Shown here piece by piece: positions 1 to 7,545 of a DNA stretch of 22,513 nt. Within the stretch, counting starts at the first letter, position 1. Each line of letters begins with the position of its first letter. A program made the translations under genes and the position numbers. Source of the stretch: Teratosphaeria epicoccoides (taxonomy: Eukaryota; Ascomycota; Dothideomycetes; Mycosphaerellales; Teratosphaeriaceae); assembly GCA_021401465.1 (NCBI GenBank), contig JADDMT010000264.1, positions 1 to 22,513 on the forward strand, read 5' to 3'. The notes under the pieces were generated by a model, which saw nothing but the letters and a program-made list of their open reading frames with translations, made no database searches and was not told the DNA's origin.

Positions 1-97
1 ACCCTAACCCTAACCCTAACCCTAACCCTAACCCTAACCCTAACCCTAACCCTAACCCTAACCCTAACCCTAACCCTAACCCTAACCCTAACCCTAA
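1..97. repeat. Telomere repeat array, (CCCTAA)16
   Basis: One A is followed by 16 perfect CCCTAA units, so the C-rich strand reads 5' to 3' from the chromosome end. This is the standard TTAGGG telomere of filamentous ascomycetes. It is followed by AAACCC and then directly by retrotransposon coding sequence, with no subtelomeric satellite between them. The array is short, but assemblies usually truncate telomeres. Confidence 0.99.
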
Positions 98-754
98 AAA
101 CCCTTTCTAGAGGTTGTCTTCTAGGTATTTCTAGAGGATCTCTAGTTTCGCTACTAACAATAGGCGAACTAATTGCTTTGTTAGTGTCTTGCTAGGGAGT
201 AAGGGTATCCTATAGTCCTACTCCTAGTGTTCTGGCAGAGCTTCTTAGTCGGGTTCTTCCTCGAAAAGAGTAGCGAACTCTTTATACTTATTAGGAACTA
301 TGAATTTAACCCTGACTTCTGTTTGCGTTGCTTTAACCTATAGGATATGCACTTCCTATTCTAGATCCTTGATAGCGGCTACTATCTCGCTTGAAGTCAT
401 AACACATATTTCGATCTTGCCTAGTACGTTATGTACTATAGGTAGAGGTATTAATCTTAAGAGTTCTAGGAACTAGATCCTCTTATTCTTCTAGTCGATA
501 TAGGGGTTAGCGTTTCTTAGCCATAGTAACCCTAGTACTACATCCGAGCCTAGTAACTCTGTGATGTCGAACTAGAGCATCTCTTAGTAGCGTCCTATCT
601 ATAGAGGCATTATCTTAGTCTCTTTGTCAACTATTCCTTAGTTGTACGTAACTAGCTTTCTATTAATTGCTTGTAGCAAGAAAGCATTCGTCTTTGCCTG
701 TAGCTTTATCCTAGCTATTCTGGCGAACTTAGGCATCATGAAGATTCTAGTATA

Positions 755-763
755 TCCTGAATC
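755..763 (-). other. Aspartic protease Asp-Ser-Gly active site, copy A
   Basis: The minus strand reads GAT TCA GGA in the context ALIDSGYTRIF. Copy B has the same codons at 3618-3626. This fixes the orientation and frame of the degraded polyprotein. Confidence 0.8.
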
Positions 764-1689
764 TATTAAGGCCCTAGCTAGCGTCTCGTCAATGTGTACC
801 TATACTCTAAGGTTGTCCGCGTATCTGGCGCTAATTGCGGCATATCGTTGTAGCCCTATCTAGTCTGTCTGTAGGTCTAATTCTAGCGGACCTTGTCGTT
901 TCCTAAATAACTGTCTTTACGGACTAGTTTAGGGATCATGTAGTCTTAGCTTCTTCTCTAAGCGTTACTGTTTTCTAGCCTAAGAGGTCGTTCTTGCTCT
1001 TAGCCTCGCTGTTCCTACGTGTTTCTTGCGTACTCTATCTTTAAGTAATAGACTTAGAGTCGTAGCGCTTGTAGAATCTGAATACCTTCGTAGGTTAGGT
1101 AGCCTCCCTAGGGCGTGAACTCTACCCTAAACGGTATAATTTCTTAGATAACTTTCTGATATGCGTGAGGTTAAGCTACAACTAGTAGTCTCCTTAGGTG
1201 TCGTCGCATATAGTCGGCTAGTTTGTCATACTAAAGCTAGTTGACGTGTTGTACTCTATTAATCTATAGGTAAGCCTAAGCCTACTAGTTCTGTATGATT
1301 CGGATAATATCGAGTCTAATGTCATGCGGCGGCATAGCCTATCGCTCTATGCTCTCGTCTTCCTCGGAATTAGGAATAACAGCTTCGACAATCTTGTAGT
1401 TATCGTCTAAACCTTCTTCTTCTTCTTCTAGCTCCTGTTATCTTAGGACTGTCGTACTAGAAGGTGTACCCCTTAGCGCACAGATCGACTATACCTTGTT
1501 TTAGCTAGGGTACTATCTAGAACCATCTTTATCACTCATGTGAATTCGACAATCGTCGTCATAGCACGTAGTCTAAGTAAGTGCGGCATGGTCTAGTTCT
1601 TAAGTAGCAGTAGCCTTTTACTAAGGCGCTATTGTTGCCGCGCGAGCCTGCTCTATCCTAGGTAGTTCCTGTCGTTACTTCTTAGCAAA

Positions 1690-1731
1690 ACACTCGTAGG
1701 CAAAGTGTCCTTTCTTTCTACAGTTGTAGCA
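1690..1731 (-). other. Gag CCHC zinc knuckle, copy A
   Basis: The minus strand encodes CYNCRKKGHFAYEC, an exact C-X2-C-X4-H-X4-C nucleic-acid-binding knuckle. Its equivalent in copy B is at 4553-4594, exactly 2863 bases further on. Confidence 0.9.
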
Positions 1732-2713
1732 CTCGAGATTACTCTTGTTAAATGGCTTCTTCAGACTATTCTAGGGAGGAGAGCCCTTCCGCGGCTTTCC
1801 TTAGGGTCTATTCCTTAGACGCCCCTTAGTTACATCTAACTCCATAGGTTAGAGACTATAGTAATCGCTTCGCTATTTCGGTGCTAATCGTTAGACCTTA
1901 TAGTTAGCCTGTGCTAGCTTACAATTTCCATGTTGTCATTCTTGCTGTCGTTCCTAGATGCGATTATCGATTCTAATCGCGAGATCGCTTATTTCCTTGA
2001 ATGTCATTAGCCGATCTCCTTAGGCAATTTCGTCTTTAACTATCTCCTTTAGTCCCTAGTAGAACTAAGCGGCTAAAGCATTATCATTCTAGTCGACTTA
2101 AGCAGAGAGGGTCTAAAAGTCCGCGTAGTACTTAATAGCCGAACCCTTCTGCTAGATTCCTAGGAGAGCTCTCTCGGCCTCTTGTTGCTTATTACTAAGC
2201 CTAAAAGCTTCGCGTAATGCCTTAAACAAAGACTTGTCTAAGTTAAGAATCTCCCTAGTTGTCGTCTTCCTAGCTTCGACATTACTAACATGATCTAGAT
2301 AATCTGTTAGATAAGGCTAGATAAACTCGAACGCTAGTCTATTTAGGTAAGAGACAATGTACATCATTCGCTTATAATGTGTTATAAACTATTCTATATC
2401 CACGTTAAATGCTAACTAGCATTATAGGATAAACATCTCGACCTAAGATTGTTGTCCTGTAAACTCTGTAGGGCTTCCTATCTTAAAGCTATTATTACTA
2501 TGTCTATTCCCGGTAGTTAAACCTGCAACAGATGCTAGAGCCATCTCGCTAAGGTAAATGGATTCGAGCTACTACGTAATTTAAGGTATAGCAGCAACTT
2601 GTTCTTGTAGTGTTAGTTGATTGTCGCTAGAAGTTAAACTAATAGCTAAAGAACTACTTAACATAGGCGTATGTTAAGCGCTTAACAAGTCTCCTAATAC
2701 TTCCTTAGAAGTA

Positions 2714-2721
2714 GTGCTTAA
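2714..2721 (-). other. Probable self-priming primer-binding site, copy A
   Basis: Two bases inside the LTR edge the minus (transcript) strand reads TTAAGCAC. Its exact complement GTGCTTAA occurs in the LTR transcript at 2847-2854, 35 nt downstream of the TATATA, where the mRNA 5' end would be expected. The arrangement is repeated in copy B (5577-5584 and 5709-5716). No tRNA-type TGG site is visible. The match is only 8 bp, so this is suggestive. Confidence 0.5.
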
Positions 2722-2723
2722 AA

Positions 2724-3194
2724 TGTCATAAGGGTAGGTGCCGATAGCAGGAAGGTAACTAGGTATTAGACTTGCAGAGCTATAAAGAACATCGATAATA
2801 GCAGTTAACCTTGTAACTAACTATCCCCTAGGGAAAGGGAATTAAATTAAGCACGAAGCTCCTAACTACCTGTCCTAAAGCTATCCCTATATACTAGAGA
2901 GACAGAGTAGCTCTATTAGATCTGTTAACAGACCTAATAGATCCGTGTCTATAGATCTATAGACTAACCCTACAGATCTAAGGGTCTATTATCCTATGAC
3001 AGATCCCTTTCTCCCCTACAGGCCTGTAGATCTGTAGACTAACCCTACAGATCTAGGGATCTATCCTTACGTAACAGATCCTTTCTCCTATGACTATGCC
3101 TATAACTTATAGTACTCCTATGATTATACTATGACTTATAGCACTTAGGACCCTCATAATCCTGAAACCTACAGTACTCCTAACACTCATGACA
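2724..3194 (-). repeat. Family-1 LTR 1 (5' LTR of copy A), 471 bp
   Basis: The terminal inverted repeats are TGTCAT and ATGACA. The LTR aligns along its whole length with LTR 3 (20804-21293) and with the shorter LTR 2 (5587-5952). It holds a TATATA at 2889-2894 and, upstream in the transcribed (minus) sense, two copies of the U3 hairpin unit with the loop ACTAACC. It is more RIP-mutated than LTR 3: for example GTGACCAGGTGTT in LTR 3 is GTAACTAGGTATT here, and the palindrome TCTGTCGACAGA has become TCTGTTAACAGA. Confidence 0.92.
2889..2894 (-). promoter_or_regulatory. LTR TATA box (family 1)
   Basis: TATATA is conserved in all three LTRs at 2889-2894, 5750-5755 and 20974-20979. It survives despite heavy mutation around it and sits 34-35 nt upstream of the conserved GTGCTTAA. 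It is palindromic, so it could serve either strand. Confidence 0.5.
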
Positions 3195-5527
3195 TTTAAC
3201 CTATAGGACATGTACTTCCTGTTCTAGATCCTTGATAGTAGCTACTATCTCGCTTAAAGTCATAGCACATATTTCGATCTTGCCTAGTACGTCGTGTACT
3301 ATAGGTAGAGGTATCGATCTTAAGAGTTCTAGGAACTAGATCCTCTCATTCTTCTAGTCGATGTAGGGGTTAGCGTTTCTTAGCCATGGCAACCCTAGTA
3401 CTACATCTGAGCCTAGTAACTCTGTAATGTCGAACTAGAGCATCTCTTAGTAGCATCCTATCCGTAGAGGCATCATCTCGGTCTCTTTGTCAACTACTCC
3501 TTAGTAGTATGTAACTAGCTTTCTATTAATTACTTGTAGCGAGAAAGCATTCGTCTTTACCTGTAGCTTTATCCTAGCTGTCCTGGCGAACTTAGGCGTC
3601 ATGAAGATTCTAGTACATCCTGAATCTATTAAGGCCCTAGCTAGCGTCTCATTAATGTGTACCTATACTCTAAGGTTGTTCGCGTATCTGGCGCCGATCG
3701 CGGCATATCGTTACAGCCCTGTCTAGTCTGTCTGTAGGTCTAATTCTAGCGGACCTTGTCGTTTCCTAAATAACTGTCTTCACGGACTAGTTTAGGGATC
3801 GTATAGTCTCGGCTTCTTCTCTAAGCGTTACTGTTCTCTAGCCTAAGAGGTCGTTCTCGCCCTTGGCCTCGCTATTCCTACGCGTTTCTTGCATACTCTA
3901 TCTTTAAGTAGTAGACTCGGAGTCGTAGCGCTTGTGAAATCTGAATACCTTCGTAGGTCAGGTAGCCTCCCTAGGGTGTAAACTCTACCCTAAACAGTAT
4001 AATTTCTTAGACAACTTTCTAATGCGCGTGAGGTTAAGCTACGACTAGTAGTCTCCTTAGGTGTCGTCGCATACAGTTAGCTAGTTCGTCATACTAAAGC
4101 TAGTCGACATGTTGTACTCTATTAATCTATAGGCAAGCTTGAGCCTACTAGTTCTGTATAATTCGGATAATATTAAGCCTAATGTCATGTAGCGGCATAG
4201 CCTATCGCTCTATGCTCTCGTCTTCTACGGAATCAGGAATAATGGCTTCGACAATCTCGTAGTTGTCGTCCGAACCTTCTTCTTCTTCTTCTAGCTCCTA
4301 TTACCTCAGGACTGTCATACTAGAAGGTGTACCCCTTAGCGCATAGATCGACTATGCCTTGTTTCGGCTAGGGTACTATCTAGAACTATCTTTATTACTT
4401 ATGTGAATTCGACAATCGTTATTATAGCACGTAGTCTAAGTAAGTGCGGCATAGTCTAGTTCTCGAGTAGTAGCGGCCTTTTGCTTAGGTACTATTGTTG
4501 TCGCGTAAGCCTGCTCTATCCTAGGCGGCTCTTGTCATTACTTCTTAACAAAACATTTGCAGGCAAAATGTCCTTTCTTTCTACAGTTATAGCACTCGAG
4601 ATTACTCTTGTCGAATGGCTTCTTCAGACCATTCTAGGGAGGAGAGCCCTTCTACGGCTTTCCTTAGGGTCTATTCCTTAGACGCCCCTTAGTCGCATCT
4701 AACTCTATAGGTTAGAGACTATAGTAATCGCTTTGCCATTTTAGTGCTAATTGTTAGACCTTATAGTTAGCCTATACTAGCTTGCGATTTCTATGTTATC
4801 ATTCTTGCTGTTATTCCTAGATGCGATTATCGATTCTAATCACGAGATCGCTTATTTCCTTGAATGTCGTTAGCTAATCTCCTCAGGCAATTTCGTCTTT
4901 AACTGTCTCCTTTAGTCTCTAGTAGAACTAAGCGGCTAAAGCATTATCATTCTAGTTAACTCAAGTAGAGAGGGTCTAAAAGTCTGCATAGTACTTAATA
5001 GCAGAACCCTTCTACTAGATTCCTAGGAGAGCTCTCTTAGCCTCTTGTTACTTATTACTAAGCCTAAAAGCTTTGCGTAACGCCTTAAACAAAGACTTGT
5101 CTAAGTTAAGAATCTCCCTAGTTGTCGTCTTCCTAGCTTTAACGTTACTAACGTAATCTAGATAATCTGTTAGATGAGGCTAGATAAACTTAAACGCTAG
5201 TCCCTTTAGGTAAGAGACAATGTATATTATTTGCTTATGATGTGTTATAAACTATTCTATATCTATGTTAAATGCTAACTAGCATTATAGGATAAACATC
5301 TTGACTTAAGATTATTACCCTATAAACTCTATAGGGCTTACTATCTTAAAGCCGTTATTACTATGTCTATTCCTAGTAGTTAAACCTGCGACAGATGCTA
5401 GGGCTATCTCGCTAAGGTAAATAGATTTAAGCTACTACGTAATTTAAGGTATAGTAGTAACTTGTCCTTATAGTGTTAGTTAACTATTACTAGAAATTAA
5501 ACTAACAGCTAAAGAACTACTTGACAT
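3195..5527 (-). pseudogene. gag-protease relic of family 1, copy B
   Basis: The minus-strand ATG is at 5527. The same domain order is seen as in copy A: Gag capsid-type region, zinc knuckle CYNCRKKGHFACKC at 4553-4594, and protease Asp-Ser-Gly at 3618-3626. Numerous in-frame TAG codons inactivate it. It differs from copy A mostly by transitions at CpA/TpG sites, and the two copies carry different sets of mutations. They were therefore mutated at least partly independently. Confidence 0.82.
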
Positions 5528-5586
5528 AGGCATATGTTAAGCGCTTAACAAGTCTCCTAATGCTTCCTTAGAAGTAGTGCTTAAAA

Positions 5587-5952
5587 TGTCATAAGGGTAG
5601 GTGCTAATAGCAGGAAGGTAACTAGGTATTAGACTTGTAGAGCTATGAAGAATATCGACAATAGCAATTGTCCTTGTAACTAACTATTCCCTAGGAAAGG
5701 GAATTAAATTAAGCACAAAGCTCCTAACTGCCTGTCCTGAAGCTATTCCTATATACTAGAGAGATAGGGCAGTTCTATTAGATCTGTTAACAGACCTAAC
5801 AGATCTATGTCTGTAGATCTATAGACTAACCCTATAGATCTAGGGATCTGTCCTCATGTAACAGATCCTTTCTCCTATAACTATGCTTATAACTTATAGT
5901 CCTTAGGACCCTTATAATCCTGTAACTTGTAGCACTCCTAACTCTTATGACA
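5587..5952 (-). repeat. Family-1 LTR 2 (5' LTR of copy B), 366 bp
   Basis: It has the same TGTCAT/ATGACA ends and the same TATATA as LTR 1. It is about 105 bp shorter. It keeps only one of the two tandem U3 hairpin units, the start resembling unit 1 and the end unit 2, as if the units had recombined. A second small deletion lies near its right end. LTR 1 and LTR 2 are therefore unlikely to be the two LTRs of one insertion. Confidence 0.9.
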
Positions 5953-6600
5953 ATTAGGTATATATTCCTTTAATAATATAATGCATTTTAGCTATTACTT
6001 CCTTATTAATAGTACCCTTAGGCACTAGGGTTAATTAGCTAGGAGATACTCTTTCTATAGTTTAGTAACTATACTTAATGTTATAAGTAAGTAACAGATA
6101 TACTAAGACTTATATAGTATTTAACAAGTATAATAAAGGAGGAAGAGGCTATCTATAAGATATGTAGCTATTTGTAGCTAGTCTTAGTAGGGATTATGTA
6201 TAGGCTACTAGCCTGTATTAGGGACTTAGGGCCTTACCCTTTACACTTACTATAAGTTAAGACTAGTATATAGGCTTTACTACTAGGTAGTACTTAACAT
6301 CTATACTAGTTAAAGTATAACTGTCCTTTAATCTTTTCTAAAGGAGTAGTAGACTTGTCTTAGTTATCTAGGTACAAAAATTACCGCTTTCTACTACTTG
6401 TGTCTAACTACCTTCTAAGACACTTTCCCTGCGAGATGCAAGCTAGTTAAGCAGGCAAGTAAGTAGTACGCCCCTAGTAGGAAGGTTTGAGATTAAATAT
6501 GCCGCCTAGCTTAAGTAGATTGCTAACGCAGAGAAACTGCGGCTGTGATTACAGGACTAAGCTAAGTATGTAACCGGCAGATTTTGTTAGCCAAATGACC
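5953..6600. other. AT-rich, mutated intergenic DNA, nothing recognisable
   Basis: The sequence is AT-rich and full of TAG/CTA trinucleotides, like the neighbouring RIP-mutated repeats. I find no coding frame, LTR end or repeat shared with the rest of the window. It is probably an old repeat worn beyond recognition. Around 6550-6620 the composition changes to that of the gene island. Confidence 0.5.
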
Positions 6601-6764
6601 GCAGATCGAGTAGCCTTTGTGGAAGAATAAAATGAAGGTCATATCACACCTGGAGATGTCGTTGTTGCTATGGGTGTCGACTTGTAATGAGGAAGAGTCT
6701 CGTGCGATTCTCCCTAAAGTCATGTTGACCTGCCTGAGACGGCAGTTTGCTCAATTCGCAAGCA

Positions 6765-7328
6765 TCACAGCACTTCGTCGTCGTCACCAGTTAGCAACGA
6801 GATTTCCGAGCCAGCCGCCCCTCTAACCTCTTCCGCCGTTCTCATAACAAGAGGCTGCCCCAGATCCGGCAGTGGCGCGTCTTCCATCTTGGTTCCGTCC
6901 TGCTCCTTTGCCTCATTCGGTAGCTCCCTCGCCTGCTCCATCGTCTTCCCGTTCAACTTCTCCCACTCAACTCTCCGCGCTTGCACCTTCTGGCCTCGCC
7001 TTTTGCTGTCGGCGACCTTCTTCTCATGCTTCCCGACAATCACATCTGCCTTCTCCAGCGCTTTTTCCCGCCGCTCCCTCTGCTGTCTGCTTAGCTGCTT
7101 GATCTTCTTCCTCTTCTGTATGCCGGCATTCTGAGCGCTGTGAATCCAGGGTTTGTATTCGGTGGAATCGACTGAGCCTTTCACTGCCAAGTCTTGACTA
7201 GCGGGCTCAGCGCCTCGACGAGCGGCGCGAGAGTGGATGGAACTCTCTGGTCGGTGTATCAGCAACGGCGCAATCTTGTGGATCAATTACGGAGTACCTC
7301 GCTTCCTCACCTTCCCTACCTTCGCCAT
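6765..7328 (-). CDS. ALB1: Alb1-like 60S ribosome biogenesis factor (two exons, 170 aa)
   Basis: Exon 1 is 7328-7298 and exon 2 is 7246-6765. They join through a 51-nt intron with a GTACTC donor, a GCTGATAC branch site and a CCAG acceptor. The spliced product begins MAKVGKVRKRESSIHSRAAR and has 170 residues, close to yeast Alb1 (about 175). The SRAARR motif near the N-terminus, the basic helical stretch QKRKKIKQLSRQQRERREK and the ARRVEWEKLN segment match my memory of the fungal Alb1 family; the C-terminus is acidic. In yeast, Alb1 partners Arx1 on late pre-60S particles around nuclear export and is recycled in the cytoplasm. It shares a 217-bp divergent promoter with UBP1. Exon 1 is only 31 nt and easy to miss, but it gives the expected MAK start in phase, which supports the model. 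Confidence 0.87.
7247..7297 (-). other. ALB1 intron (51 nt)
   Basis: On the minus strand it starts GTACTCCG and ends GCTGATACACCGACCAG, with the branch-site-like GCTGATAC about 10 nt before the acceptor. Removing it joins CGA-G to AG-AGT, giving an uninterrupted frame. Confidence 0.82.
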
Positions 7329-7545
7329 GCTCCCTTTGTGACCAAACGGAGATTGTATCGTACTTTGTCTCAATTTCAATCACAAGCTAATTTCACTCTT
7401 GGACCCTGGATTCTGCTGACCTGGTGTTCCACATTCGTCACCACTACCAACTACATATACCTTCTTACCAAACAAGCCGATCTCATTCGACCTGCAAATT
7501 GTCCCTACCCATGAGTCTCCGCTCTTTTCACAACGATCCATAGCG
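7329..7545. promoter_or_regulatory. Divergent promoter of ALB1 and UBP1
   Basis: The two start codons are 217 bp apart on opposite strands, so both promoters and both 5' leaders must fit here. I see no clear TATA box. A 10-codon upstream ORF lies at 7511-7543, before UBP1. Co-regulation is possible but not shown. Confidence 0.6.
7511..7543 (+). other. Upstream ORF before UBP1 (10 codons)
   Basis: ATG at 7511 opens the frame MSLRSFHNDP and stops with TAG at 7541-7543, two bases before the UBP1 ATG at 7546. It is in a different frame from UBP1. If the mRNA leader includes it, ribosomes would have to re-initiate or scan past it, which would lower UBP1 output. Confidence 0.45.

Larger units (their letters stand above)
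98..2664 (-). pseudogene. gag-protease-RT relic of family 1, copy A
   Basis: Reading on the minus strand from an ATG at 2664, a Ty3/Gypsy Gag capsid-type region is recognisable through segments such as ALREAFRLSNKQQEAERALL and LAIRIDNRI. A perfect zinc knuckle C-X2-C-X4-H-X4-C follows at 1690-1731 (CYNCRKKGHFAYEC). The protease active site ALIDSG lies at about 755-772 (Asp-Ser-Gly codons 755-763). A protease flap-to-end block follows (LGLLWLRNANPYID, then TAG where the family has Trp). The linker before RT (KYKEFATLFEEEPD) is at about 220-290, and RT residues KYLEDNL-x-KG end at base 98. Many in-frame TAG codons make it non-functional. Gag would package element RNA, protease would process Gag-Pol, and RT would copy the RNA. 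Confidence 0.85.
98..3194 (-). mobile_element. Ty3/Gypsy family 1, copy A, truncated by the telomere
   Basis: The element reads right to left: 5' LTR (2724-3194), primer-binding region, gag, zinc knuckle, aspartic protease, then the first part of reverse transcriptase, which stops at the telomere. The rest of pol and the 3' LTR are missing. Bases 332-2723 align with copy B at a constant offset of 2863, with no net insertion or deletion in 2392 bp. The differences I compared are C/T and G/A transitions, as RIP would leave. The outer edge of its LTR abuts the interior of copy B, so copy A probably inserted into copy B. Confidence 0.88.
3195..5952 (-). mobile_element. Ty3/Gypsy family 1, copy B, interrupted by copy A
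   Basis: The element reads right to left: 5' LTR (5587-5952), then an internal region 5586-3195 collinear with copy A (2723-332) without net length change. It ends abruptly at 3195, after the protease region, where LTR 1 of copy A begins. The simplest reading is that copy A inserted here (expected 5-bp target duplication TTTAA at 3195-3199) and that the distal half of copy B was lost with the chromosome end. A non-autonomous LTR-gag-pro-LTR element is possible but less likely, because LTR 1 and LTR 2 differ structurally. Confidence 0.82.

Noticed and set aside
642..863. 73-codon plus-strand ORF
   Set aside because: It is antisense to the protease region of copy A and arises by chance in mutated DNA; the corresponding stretch of copy B is not open as a matching ORF.
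4481..4681. 66-codon plus-strand ORF
   Set aside because: It lies over the minus-strand Gag zinc knuckle of copy B, which is clearly the real coding strand.
2724..5952. LTR 1 and LTR 2 as the two ends of one short element
   Set aside because: They differ by about 105 bp including a whole U3 unit, and the internal region stops in mid-pol at LTR 1; nesting explains this better.
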